From a virus, in the IMG/VR virus record IMGVR_UViG_3300020421_000113, positions 1 through 26,987 of that record: a stretch of DNA of 26,987 bases, one strand, 5' to 3'. Under the pieces are notes generated by a model that saw only the letters and a list, made by a program, of their open reading frames with translations, searched no databases and was not told the origin of the DNA. The translations under genes were made by a program, and so were the position numbers. This document shows, in pieces, positions 15,188-22,218 of this stretch. Numbering within the stretch: position 1 is the first letter of the stretch; every line of letters begins with the position of its first letter.

Positions 15188-15199
15188 AGAGGAGACTTT

Positions 15200-15385
15200 A
15201 TGAACTATTTAAATATAGCAAAAGAATGGGTCCTGTCAAGATGGTCAGAAAGAACATCTTGGGATGGCGGTGTGATAATAGGGTTATCTCTCGGTTACAT
15301 TCTCTTAGGAGGATTAATTGATTGGTTAGCTTGGGTAGCACTTGCTTATGGTGTCTACACTTTTGTTAAATCAGAAGTTGCTTAG
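15200..15385 (+). CDS. Small membrane protein, 61 aa
   Basis: MNYLNIAKEWVLSRWSER is an amphipathic, aromatic N-terminal helix. It is followed by two hydrophobic segments (GGVIIGLSLGYILLGGLIDW and LAWVALAYGVYTFV), probably a hairpin in the membrane. AGAGGAG precedes the start. The gene is the last before a strong terminator, so it is co-transcribed with gp41. Proteins like this follow gp41 in related marine phages (from memory). Function unknown; holin-like action or replisome tethering to the membrane are possible. Confidence 0.65.
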   Translation: MNYLNIAKEWVLSRWSERTSWDGGVIIGLSLGYILLGGLIDWLAWVALAYGVYTFVKSEVA

Positions 15386-15408
15386 TATTAAGCTCTCATA
15401 AGTTCACA

Positions 15409-15433
15409 GGGGGCTTCGGCCCCCATCTTTTTC
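15409..15433 (+). terminator. Rho-independent terminator with UUCG loop
   Basis: GGGGGC (15409-15414) pairs perfectly with GCCCCC (15419-15424) around a TTCG tetraloop, followed by atctttttctctt. This very stable hairpin ends the promoter E operon (bS21 to the 61-aa membrane protein). Confidence 0.92.
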
Positions 15434-15438
15434 TCTTA

Positions 15439-15482
15439 TGTTACAGTTGTGTAACAGTTATGTAACAATTGTGTAACAATTT
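15439..15482 (+). repeat. Four tandem 11-bp repeats (TGTAACAgttg-like)
   Basis: Units: TGTTACAGTTG (15439-15449), TGTAACAGTTA (15450-15460), TGTAACAATTG (15461-15471) and TGTAACAATTT (15472-15482). The 11-bp period is close to one helical turn, so bound proteins would stack on one DNA face. The array ends 11 bases before the -35 of promoter F and begins directly after the terminator. It may be an operator, an activator array or an iteron-like element. Confidence 0.75.
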
Positions 15483-15493
15483 CATTTTAGCTA

Positions 15494-15522
15494 TTTACAT
15501 TACTAGCCAATAGTAGTATAAT
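15494..15522 (+). promoter_or_regulatory. Sigma70-like promoter F
   Basis: TTTACA at 15494-15499, 17-bp spacer and TATAAT at 15517-15522. Unlike promoters A-E it lacks the TG of the extended -10 (TAG instead). It is preceded by the 11-bp repeat array, so it may depend on a bound factor. Confidence 0.78.
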
Positions 15523-15554
15523 GGTATTATATTTTAAAAAAGGAGTTAGAAAAT

Positions 15555-15956
15555 ATGTTTAAAGAATGGGATCAATTATCAGAAAAGGAGCAACTGCTCC
15601 AGTACATTTCTGATGAGCACAAACGTGCTTATGGGTCAAGGCCTAGAGGTGGATATGACCACCTTTCCGTTGAGGAGCTTAAGGCTGAGCTTGACAGTCT
15701 CAACGCATATGCTAATGAGGTGTATGAGCAGGAGCAAAAGTTAGCGGAAGAAAACGCTGATGAGTTTGATGCTCGTGTTGAGTCTATTATTAGAGCTGGT
15801 GCAGGCTCTAGAGCTAAGGCTTTACAATGGATCCTTGAAGCTGATGAAGCTGACTTCGATATGGAGTTCTTTGTTTACCAACAAGGATTTCTATTCACTG
15901 AGAGAGGTAGAGCTCTCGCCGATGAACTTTGGAAACTACAAAAGGAGGTAGTATAA
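15555..15956 (+). CDS. Unknown acidic helical protein, 133 aa
   Basis: Begins MFKEWDQLSEKEQLLQYI, then HKRAYGSRPRGGYDHLSVEE (about 22-41), a pattern (AYGxRPR ... LSxEEL) seen in many small phage and plasmid proteins without known function. The rest is rich in Glu, Ala and Leu and likely helical or coiled. AGGAG lies 9 bases before the start, behind promoter F. Codon choice differs from its neighbours (many GAG, CTT, GCT, GTT; stretches near half G+C), which hints at recent acquisition or selection for high expression. Confidence 0.7.
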   Translation: MFKEWDQLSEKEQLLQYISDEHKRAYGSRPRGGYDHLSVEELKAELDSLNAYANEVYEQEQKLAEENADEFDARVESIIRAGAGSRAKALQWILEADEADFDMEFFVYQQGFLFTERGRALADELWKLQKEVV

Positions 15957-16174
15957 TGAGTAATATAATAAACGAACAAATCCTTGAGGACCTAGCTCAA
16001 GAGATAGATAATATGTCAGGTATGGCAATTGTTAATGAGGTCTTAGGTAGGTCAGAACCTTATAGTAGTGTAGCACCAGGATGCGATTCATGGGATGAAT
16101 TCTTTGCACTTGCTGATATGAATAGCTTTAAAAATAGGCTAATGAAAATTAGATTTGAGGAGATGAGCAGATGA
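15956..16174 (+). CDS. Unknown protein, 72 aa
   Basis: MSNIINEQILEDLAQEIDNM at the start, then APGCDSWDEFFALADMNSFK. Acidic and probably helical. The start is in a TAATG junction with the upstream stop, with a near-perfect AAAGGAGGT (15941-15949) ribosome binding site. No family recognised. Expressed with the 15555 gene from promoter F. Confidence 0.65.
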   Translation: MSNIINEQILEDLAQEIDNMSGMAIVNEVLGRSEPYSSVAPGCDSWDEFFALADMNSFKNRLMKIRFEEMSR

Positions 16175-16497
16175 GACATTCAGATAGTTATGTAGGAACA
16201 TATTGGACTGAAAGTGCAGGAGATATGTTAGAGATTCAAAAGATCAGAGAAGTTGTTAAAGTCATTAATAAACATAATAAGAATAAAGAGAAAAATGCTC
16301 TATATAGATTTGAGCATGGTTACTCTAAACAACCACCAGTTCAACTACCAAGAATGAGAGTTGAGCTAAAAGGTAGAGGACCAAGAGCAGAACATGCAAT
16401 TGCTGATGGTCGATATTCAGGTGCATATAATCAAACATTACCACTAAGACATGCTGAAAGAGTTGATGTCTATATTTACGAGAGGCATCAGTGGTGA
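16171..16497 (+). CDS. Unknown basic protein, 108 aa
   Basis: Begins MRHSDSYVGTYWTESAGDML, followed by a Lys/Asn-rich helix (EVVKVINKHNKNKEK) and a C-terminal half rich in Arg and Tyr (LPRMRVELKGRGPRAEHAIA). The ATGA overlap with the upstream gene (16171-16174) and the GAGGAGATG ribosome binding site support translation. No family recognised. Confidence 0.6.
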   Translation: MRHSDSYVGTYWTESAGDMLEIQKIREVVKVINKHNKNKEKNALYRFEHGYSKQPPVQLPRMRVELKGRGPRAEHAIADGRYSGAYNQTLPLRHAERVDVYIYERHQW

Positions 16498-16667
16498 GAT
16501 TATTAGAAGCAAACTATGGAGATGTGAGAGTATTTTCAGAAAGACCATTTGGCTATAAAAGATATATAGTCGAATGGCAAAATGGTGCAACCGCAATGTA
16601 TTCTGGATTGTGGTATAAAAAAGAAAAAGTATTACAAATAGTAGAGGAGAAACTAAAAAATGAGTGA
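16494..16667 (+). CDS. Small unknown protein, 57 aa, GTG start
   Basis: A 57-codon frame (MRLLEANYGDVRVFSERPFG ... EEKLKNE) filling the gap between two genes. GTG overlaps the upstream stop (GTGA at 16494-16497) with GAGAGG upstream. The end overlaps the next ATG (16660) by 8 bases. The strand-like pattern YKRYIVEWQNGATAMYSGLW resembles a small beta-sheet protein with a C-terminal helix. Function unknown. Confidence 0.55.
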   Translation: MRLLEANYGDVRVFSERPFGYKRYIVEWQNGATAMYSGLWYKKEKVLQIVEEKLKNE

Positions 16668-16908
16668 TAGTTATTATAACATGGACGATATTATGGATAA
16701 ACTCGATGATATCGATAAAAAGATCGATACACTAACAATGTATATTAAAGAAGATAAGCAGTTAGTATTTAAAGTAGTAGCAACAAAGGATAATGATAAA
16801 AAGCCAGTTGCTGATTATATATTTGACGAAATGAAAGAAGCCATTTTATTTCAAAAGCAAATGGTAGAAAAAGGCTATACAGTAGAATTCAATAGAAAAT
16901 GGATATAG
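16660..16908 (+). CDS. Unknown acidic protein, 82 aa
   Basis: Begins MSDSYYNMDDIMDKLDDIDK. A short heptad-like segment (IMDKLDDIDKKIDTLTMYI, about 11-29) could be a coiled coil, followed by a strand (QLVFKVVATK) and a helix (FDEMKEAILFQKQMVEKGY). AGAGGAGAAAC is a good ribosome binding site. No family recognised. It overlaps the next gene by 10 bases. Confidence 0.6.
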   Translation: MSDSYYNMDDIMDKLDDIDKKIDTLTMYIKEDKQLVFKVVATKDNDKKPVADYIFDEMKEAILFQKQMVEKGYTVEFNRKWI

Positions 16909-17087
16909 GAATATTCATCGTATTCGCTATTTGTATAGCAGGTTGCTCATACCAAGCATATAAAATTGGATGGCAAGATGGAGTCAGAACCGGAGCTGAA
17001 GGAGCTCTTGAAACATTACATGAACAGAAGGTAATTTCTTTTGATAATAAAGGAAATATTGTTCCGAACCCTTATTTTAAAGTTTAG
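16899..17087 (+). CDS. Small membrane-anchored protein, 62 aa
   Basis: A single N-terminal hydrophobic segment (IGIFIVFAICIAGCSYQAY), then IGWQDGVRTGAEGALETLHE and FDNKGNIVPNP. The soluble part matches a widespread small phage protein pattern (GxxDGxxxGxxxxLxxLhxxxiIxfD...G.IvPN, from memory). IAGC looks like a lipobox, but there is no basic n-region, so a plain membrane anchor is more likely. Last gene before the late-type TATAAATA box at 17093. Function unknown. Confidence 0.6.
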   Translation: MDIGIFIVFAICIAGCSYQAYKIGWQDGVRTGAEGALETLHEQKVISFDNKGNIVPNPYFKV

Positions 17088-17092
17088 AAAAG

Positions 17093-17100
17093 TATAAATA
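17093..17100 (+). promoter_or_regulatory. T4-late-type promoter box TATAAATA before the capsid-targeting-like cassette
   Basis: Exact TATAAATA in the short intergenic gap. A start about 6 bases downstream (near 17106) would leave AAGGAAA (17111-17117) and the ATG at 17125 in place, a fully workable arrangement. It opens the gene series with MKxFxxFIxE N-termini, matching late expression of head proteins. Confidence 0.55.
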
Positions 17101-17124
17101 GATTAGTAACAAGGAAATCTATTT

Positions 17125-18513
17125 ATGAAATTTAAATCTTTTATACAACAGCCATTAACCGAGGGGACAGCCCTCACACCATCTAATCTAGGTGAAAAGA
17201 ATTCTAAAACTGGCGAAGAGCGAATCGACATTCTGAGAGATTTGGTCAGAGGTAGTAAACCTTTAGAATTAGCAAAAGGTGGAACTGTTGTAGTAACTAA
17301 TATTGATGATGCACTTCATCATATTAAAAATTTCAAAAAGAATAATAACCACTATGGAAGACAAGGGTTTCCTTTAGAAACCAATGGTGGAACTGTTATG
17401 TCAAATCAACTTTTAAAATCAAAAGTATTTGGCGGAGGTGGTGGTGGAGCCGGTGGAGGTTCAGCTAACACTAAAAGAAACGAATCACATAATGCTGTAA
17501 TGCTTCATGCAATGTTAGAGCATGGATATAAACAGCCATTAGAATTTTTTACAAACGATATATTAAAGAATGCCTATAAGTTAGCAAAAGTAGATGCTAA
17601 GTGGGACGAAATATCTGCAATGCCAGATGACTGGATGTTATCATCGTATAATATCTCACAAGCTTTAATAGAAAAAGGTTATGTTCAAAAAGGACATACT
17701 ATACATCGTGGTAGTTCTGAAATGATTCGTATATATGCTAAAAAGAACGAAGCATATAAAAATATGGGTGTGAAACCACTTAAAGATGATAAGTGGAACC
17801 CTGGTGATGTATGGGCTATATCAAAAGGATTCGATATTGATTCATTACCTACTGACTCAGTAGATGCATTGAATACAGCAATACTTGAAGCTTATTTGGA
17901 TAGAACACTTGTTGGTATATCTTTAAAAGGACCTATGGTTAAAACAGTTCCAATCAAAGAGAATAATATTGACAAATCATTACTTAAAGAATATAAATAT
18001 GTCGCCTTTGAATTAGAAACAAAAGGTGGATCATATTGGTCAGCTAAGAACGCTACTCTGAAATACTCAGGTGGTGCATTACAGTTTAGAGACAATAAAC
18101 ATTTTGGTAATATCAAAGCTGAAAAGAAAGGTAAGAAAGCAATGGGTGGTGGATTATCATGGGGTATTATGTCAGACTATCTTGGAAGATATGGACGTAA
18201 ATACGCATTAAAACCACATACTCAATATGTAAAGAAAGTAGCTAAGAAAATAGAACGAGGCGATGAAAGAGCAATTAAGGAATACTACAAATACTTTAAT
18301 TACTTTTATAATAATGTTTCTTATGATGAGTTTGTAAAAGAACTCAAACAAAAACAAGGACATTGGATTTCAGCTAAGTTTGCTATAACATATTTAAGTT
18401 ATCAAATGCACCAGCTTGGTGGTAGAAAACTTAATGAATTAGTTACTAACTTTGTAAACTACGCTGGGTCAGAATTATCTGAGTCTAGTGCATATGTAAA
18501 GGCAGGGAAATAA
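17125..18513 (+). CDS. Virion-type protein with capsid-targeting-like N-terminus and possible nuclease core
   Basis: A 462-aa protein. The N-terminus MKFKSFIQQPLTE|G resembles the T4 internal-protein targeting peptide and ends in an LxE cleavage consensus of the gp21 prohead protease. It has a glycine-rich segment (FGGGGGGAGGGSANT, about 104-117) followed by KRNESHN (Glu120), HRGSS (194), KWNPGDVW (223-230; Asp228) and LVGISLKG (262-269; Lys268). The spaced Glu, Asp (PGD) and SLK are reminiscent of PD-(D/E)XK nucleases, and I recall phage proteins sharing the KWNPGDIW ... GISLK pattern. The nuclease call is inference only. First gene behind a late-type box. Confidence 0.6.
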   Translation: MKFKSFIQQPLTEGTALTPSNLGEKNSKTGEERIDILRDLVRGSKPLELAKGGTVVVTNIDDALHHIKNFKKNNNHYGRQGFPLETNGGTVMSNQLLKSKVFGGGGGGAGGGSANTKRNESHNAVMLHAMLEHGYKQPLEFFTNDILKNAYKLAKVDAKWDEISAMPDDWMLSSYNISQALIEKGYVQKGHTIHRGSSEMIRIYAKKNEAYKNMGVKPLKDDKWNPGDVWAISKGFDIDSLPTDSVDALNTAILEAYLDRTLVGISLKGPMVKTVPIKENNIDKSLLKEYKYVAFELETKGGSYWSAKNATLKYSGGALQFRDNKHFGNIKAEKKGKKAMGGGLSWGIMSDYLGRYGRKYALKPHTQYVKKVAKKIERGDERAIKEYYKYFNYFYNNVSYDEFVKELKQKQGHWISAKFAITYLSYQMHQLGGRKLNELVTNFVNYAGSELSESSAYVKAGK

Positions 18514-19145
18514 TGAAAAGATTTAAATCACATATTAACGAAGACATAGCTGTATATAAACCACAAGCTGAGCTTAAACCTGCTAAATACAAAGATATTA
18601 AAATATTTAAAGATGGATGGCAAAACATTCAGCTACCGCCGCCCCCGCCGGAGCGAATAGAAATAGACAAAGTAATAGAAATTTGTCATTCAGCAAGTGA
18701 AAAGGATATCGAAGAATACAAGCTATGTGATACAGATGCATCATATATGATTAAAGATTATATGGATAAGAATGATTTAGAATACGATAGTGTTAACATA
18801 GAATATATTGAAAGACAATGTGTACCTATTATTAGACATTATAAAAATCATTATAATAGACCAAGACCATATCAAGTAGCTGCGTATTATAACAAAGAAC
18901 TTAGAAGATTTAATACTGACACTGCTAGTACACCAGCATATCCATCAGGGCATACAGTTCAGCCATTGGTGGTAGCATTACATTATGCCAAAAAATATCC
19001 AGAGCATAAGTCACAATTAATAAAGATGGCAAACATATGTGGATATGGTAGAGTAATCGCAGGGTTACACTATCCTTCTGATTTTAGTTCAGGTGTAATA
19101 CTAGCAAATAAATTAATGGAATATATAGAACATGAAAAATTTTAA
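18513..19145 (+). CDS. PAP2-family acid phosphatase with capsid-targeting-like N-terminus
   Basis: A 210-aa protein. N-terminus MKRFKSHINE|D matches the targeting peptide with an IxE site at 8-10. A PPPPP linker lies near residue 46. The phosphatase signature is complete: HYNRPRP (113-119, from the KxxxxxxRP motif), YPSGHT (143-148, His147) and GRVIAGLHYPSD (179-190, Arg180, His186, Asp190). PAP2 enzymes remove phosphate from lipids, nucleotides or sugars through a phospho-histidine. No membrane segments are seen, so it is of the soluble class A type. Starts at a TAATG junction and overlaps the next gene by 14 bases. Confidence 0.82.
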   Translation: MKRFKSHINEDIAVYKPQAELKPAKYKDIKIFKDGWQNIQLPPPPPERIEIDKVIEICHSASEKDIEEYKLCDTDASYMIKDYMDKNDLEYDSVNIEYIERQCVPIIRHYKNHYNRPRPYQVAAYYNKELRRFNTDTASTPAYPSGHTVQPLVVALHYAKKYPEHKSQLIKMANICGYGRVIAGLHYPSDFSSGVILANKLMEYIEHEKF

Positions 19146-20367
19146 TAACTTTTTAGCCGAATCTAAAAACACTCATATGACTCATATTGAGGATTTAGTT
19201 TTAGACGGTGGAGTTAAGGGGGCACGCCAAGCAATCCTAGCGCTTAGGTCAATGAGGGATATGTTGAGCGGTAATGCAAAAGCACCAATGGACATTACTG
19301 TCAAGTGGGACGGTGCCCCCGCTTTATTTGCTGGAGAAGATCCAGAGACAGGTGAATTCTTTGTCGCTAAGAAAGGTATATTCGCAAAGAAGAAAGCAAT
19401 ATATCGAAACCATGCAGAGATTGATGCAGATACATCAGGCGACCTTAATAAGAAACTAAAGTTAGCATATGACTATCTCAAACCTCTTGGAATTAAAGGT
19501 ATTATCCAAGGCGACTTTATGTTTGAGAAAAAAGATTTAAAGAAAGAAAAGATCAATGGTGAATCTCATATTACTTTCCATCCAAATACAATTGTATATG
19601 CAGTCCCTACTAAGAGTCAGATAGGAAAAGAAATAAGTAAGGCTGAACTTGGTATAGTATGGCATACAACATATTCTGGTGGAACACTTGAGACAATGAG
19701 AGCAGAGTTTGGTAAAGAGATAGTTCCTAAACTCAAAAAGAGTTCTAAAGTATGGATGGTCGATGCAACACTTAGAGATTTATCAGGAACAGCAACATTA
19801 ACAGCTCAGGATAGTTTAGATATTTCTAAAAAGCTATCAGATGCAGGTAAAATATTCAAAAAAATTGCCAGTGGAGCACTTAAAGAAATCGAAAAAAATA
19901 AAGAACTTAATCTCATCATCAATGTATATAATAATACAAAGGTAAGAGAAGGACAGAGAATATCAAATACTAAGTCTCATGCAACAGGATTGGTTATGTT
20001 TGTAAATAATCGATATGCAAAAGAGATAGATAAGAGAAGTACTCAAAAAGGTAAGGATATACAAATACAAAAACGTGATGAGTTACTTGACTTTTTCAGT
20101 AAACAAAACATAAAAAACTTAAAATTAATCTTTGATTTGCAAAATTTAATCATCGATAGCAAATTAATTATTATAAATAAATTAAACAAACTATCTAAAA
20201 TTGATACGTTTGTTAAAACCAAAAATGGGTTTAAGGTTACCGGCGTAGAAGGCTTTGTAGCAATAGACCGATTAGAAGGTGGTGCTGTTAAGCTTGTTGA
20301 TAGAATGGAATTTTCTACAAACAACTTTAGCAAAGATATTATAAAAGGCTGGGACAATCCAGGCTAA
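19132..20367 (+). CDS. Ligase-fold nucleotidyltransferase-like protein (DUF6267-like) with capsid-targeting-like N-terminus
   Basis: A 411-aa protein. N-terminus MKNFNNFLAE|S is almost the T4 IPIII peptide (MKTYQEFIAE), with LAE at 8-10. Then THIEDLVLDGG, and DITVKWDGAPALFAGEDPE with KWDG (58-61), the KxDG motif I lysine of ATP-dependent DNA/RNA ligases and capping enzymes. Later VVEDLEGF-like motif IV equivalents: IQGDFMF near 126, EGFVAID (373-379) and AVKLVDR (385-391, motif V lysine 387). This layout resembles DUF6267 proteins of marine phages (from memory). The reaction is unknown: nick or RNA sealing, or nucleotidyl transfer to another substrate. The KWDG core argues for real chemistry rather than a structural part. 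Confidence 0.7.
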   Translation: MKNFNNFLAESKNTHMTHIEDLVLDGGVKGARQAILALRSMRDMLSGNAKAPMDITVKWDGAPALFAGEDPETGEFFVAKKGIFAKKKAIYRNHAEIDADTSGDLNKKLKLAYDYLKPLGIKGIIQGDFMFEKKDLKKEKINGESHITFHPNTIVYAVPTKSQIGKEISKAELGIVWHTTYSGGTLETMRAEFGKEIVPKLKKSSKVWMVDATLRDLSGTATLTAQDSLDISKKLSDAGKIFKKIASGALKEIEKNKELNLIINVYNNTKVREGQRISNTKSHATGLVMFVNNRYAKEIDKRSTQKGKDIQIQKRDELLDFFSKQNIKNLKLIFDLQNLIIDSKLIIINKLNKLSKIDTFVKTKNGFKVTGVEGFVAIDRLEGGAVKLVDRMEFSTNNFSKDIIKGWDNPG

Positions 20368-20388
20368 GATGGGATACCGAGGTAATAA

Positions 20389-21783
20389 ATGTCAGTTAAA
20401 TCATTCAGTGATTTTTTAACAGAGTCAACAAAAGAAGTTACATTCGTTTTTGGAAGGTTTAATCCTCCTACGATTGGACATCAAAAACTATTTGACCAAC
20501 TTAAAAAAATCAGTCGTGGCGGAGCATATCGTATATATGCTTCAAGATCCGTGGATAAAAACAAAAATCCACTTCAATTCAAAGATAAAATCAAATTCAT
20601 ACGTAAGATGTTTCCTAAACATGCTCGTAGTGTAATGGCAGATAAAGATGTCAGAACTGTATTAGATATTGCAGTTAAATTATATGACCAAGGATTTACA
20701 AAAGTAACTATGGTTGCTGGGTCAGATAGAGTTAAAGAATTTGATATCCTACTAAACAAATATAACGGTGCTAAATCAAGGCACGGTTTTTACGAATTCC
20801 AAGGTGCTATAAACGTAGTCAGCGCTGGAGAACGAGACCCAGACTCAGAAGGAGTATCTGGTATGTCAGCTTCAAAAATGCGAATGGCCGCTCAACAAAA
20901 TGATCTTGAAGGCTTCTCAAAAGGATTGCCTTCAGGATACCATCCTAACGACCTATTTAATGCTGTTAGGAAAGGAATGGGTCTGAAAGAAAAGAACTCT
21001 TTTAGAAAACATATACAACTTGCTCCTGTATCTGAAACAAGAGAAGACTATGTAGATGGTAATCTATATATTACAGGAGATAAAGTTCGTATAAAAGAAT
21101 CCAATGAGATAGGTTCTATTATACATTGTGGTGCAAATTATGTTATAATAGAATCTAACAATCAGAGAAAAAGATATTGGCTAGATGCAGTTGAAAAAGT
21201 AAATGAAGATTACGGAGCGGGAGAAATCGGAACTAAAAAATTACTAAAGAATTATTTAAAGATGACTCCATTCTCAGAAAAAGATACTTCATCAAAGAAA
21301 CCACAAGACCCTGATATAAAGGATAGAAAAGGTTCACAACCTGCTGGATATTATAAGGGTCTGAAATCTAAATCAACAAAAGATAAAAGAGCTGCACATT
21401 TCAAAAAGCATGCTAAGATGGACGATGATAATCCAAAAGCATATAAGAAAGCGCCAGGAGATGCAACAGCTAAAACAAAACCATCTAAACATACTAAGAA
21501 ATTTAAACAGATGTATGGTGAGATGTCAGAACATTTAACATTTGAAGACTTTACGATACAAGAGCAAGATAGTAAAAAAGCTCTTAAGAAAAAAGCCGAT
21601 AAGTCTGGTATGCCATACGGTATATTAAAAAAAGTTTTTGATAGAGGAGTAGCCGCCTGGAGAACAGGACATAGACCAGGTACTAATCCTACACAATGGG
21701 GTTTAGCAAGAGTTAATTCTTTTGTAACCAAATCAAAAGGTACATGGGGAGGCGCCGATAAAGACCTTGCCGCTAAAGTTTAG
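20389..21783 (+). CDS. NMNAT/cytidylyltransferase-like protein fused to a DUF5824-like domain, with two capsid-targeting-like motifs
   Basis: A 464-aa multidomain protein. Residues 1-12 MSVKSFSDFLTE|S form the targeting-like peptide. Residues 16-205 are a HIGH-superfamily nucleotidyltransferase: VTFVFGRFNPPTIGHQKL (17-34, TIGH), VAGSDRV, and SGMSASKMR (157-165, equivalent of ISSTxxR). Around 225-270 lies a KOW-like strand segment (DKVRIKESNEIGSIIHCG). Residues about 300-378 are a Lys/Asp-rich linker. LTFEDFTIQE (383-392) repeats the FxxFxIxE pattern internally, and the remainder (SGMPYGILKKVFDRGVAAWR ... LARVNSF) resembles DUF5824. NMN or related nucleotidyl transfer inside the injected host is possible. 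Ribosome binding site GAGG; 21-base gap upstream. Confidence 0.75.
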   Translation: MSVKSFSDFLTESTKEVTFVFGRFNPPTIGHQKLFDQLKKISRGGAYRIYASRSVDKNKNPLQFKDKIKFIRKMFPKHARSVMADKDVRTVLDIAVKLYDQGFTKVTMVAGSDRVKEFDILLNKYNGAKSRHGFYEFQGAINVVSAGERDPDSEGVSGMSASKMRMAAQQNDLEGFSKGLPSGYHPNDLFNAVRKGMGLKEKNSFRKHIQLAPVSETREDYVDGNLYITGDKVRIKESNEIGSIIHCGANYVIIESNNQRKRYWLDAVEKVNEDYGAGEIGTKKLLKNYLKMTPFSEKDTSSKKPQDPDIKDRKGSQPAGYYKGLKSKSTKDKRAAHFKKHAKMDDDNPKAYKKAPGDATAKTKPSKHTKKFKQMYGEMSEHLTFEDFTIQEQDSKKALKKKADKSGMPYGILKKVFDRGVAAWRTGHRPGTNPTQWGLARVNSFVTKSKGTWGGADKDLAAKV

Positions 21784-21792
21784 GAGAACGAA

Positions 21793-22218
21793 ATGAAATT
21801 TAAAGAAATTAGAGAAAAATATAGAAGTAAGTTCCCAGCGTCTCTAGTTGCTGCAGCTGTTAAGATTGCTCTTGACATGGGTGGTAATATGACTGGTGCT
21901 TATAAGAAAATCGAAAAAATGAAACGTGGGTTAGGGGACGACCCAATGGTTAAGGATGCATTACGATTAGCTAATGAATCTGTTGAAGAAATGACTGAAG
22001 ATAAAGATATACCATTTGGATATACATTCTTTGATAGATCTGATGTTAAAAAATTCACAGGACTTATTAAAACACTAAAAGGTTTAGAGTTAGTAAGTAG
22101 TGAAAAAATGAAAGGCGGACAATTTGTCGTAAGAGTTAAAGGACCAAGAAAGATTGTAGCAAAAGCTAATGCTCTAGCTATTAGAGTAATGTCAGAATGG
22201 GTGGAGAGTGTATCATAA
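21793..22218 (+). CDS. Conserved phage virion-type protein, 141 aa, capsid-targeting-like start
   Basis: N-terminus MKFKEIRE|K, a shorter variant of the targeting-like peptide. SLVAAAVKIALDMGGNMTGA and YKKIEKMKRGL follow (a motif widespread in marine T4-like virion proteins, from memory), then LRLANE. A C-terminal domain has FDRSDVKKFTGLIKTLKGL, GGQFVVRVKGPRKIVAKANA. That last block resembles one in the 22861 protein. AGGAG precedes the start. Function unknown. Confidence 0.65.
   Translation: MKFKEIREKYRSKFPASLVAAAVKIALDMGGNMTGAYKKIEKMKRGLGDDPMVKDALRLANESVEEMTEDKDIPFGYTFFDRSDVKKFTGLIKTLKGLELVSSEKMKGGQFVVRVKGPRKIVAKANALAIRVMSEWVESVS

Noticed and set aside
15439-15482. CRISPR-like reading of the 11-bp repeats
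   Set aside because: Units are contiguous without spacers and far too short.
15952-15957. TATAAT at the 15555/15956 gene junction as a promoter
   Set aside because: No acceptable -35 at 17 bp. It arises from the GTA TAA TG stop-start junction behind a strong AAAGGAGGT.
16899-17087. Lipoprotein call for the IAGC site
   Set aside because: No basic n-region before the hydrophobic segment; a membrane anchor is simpler.
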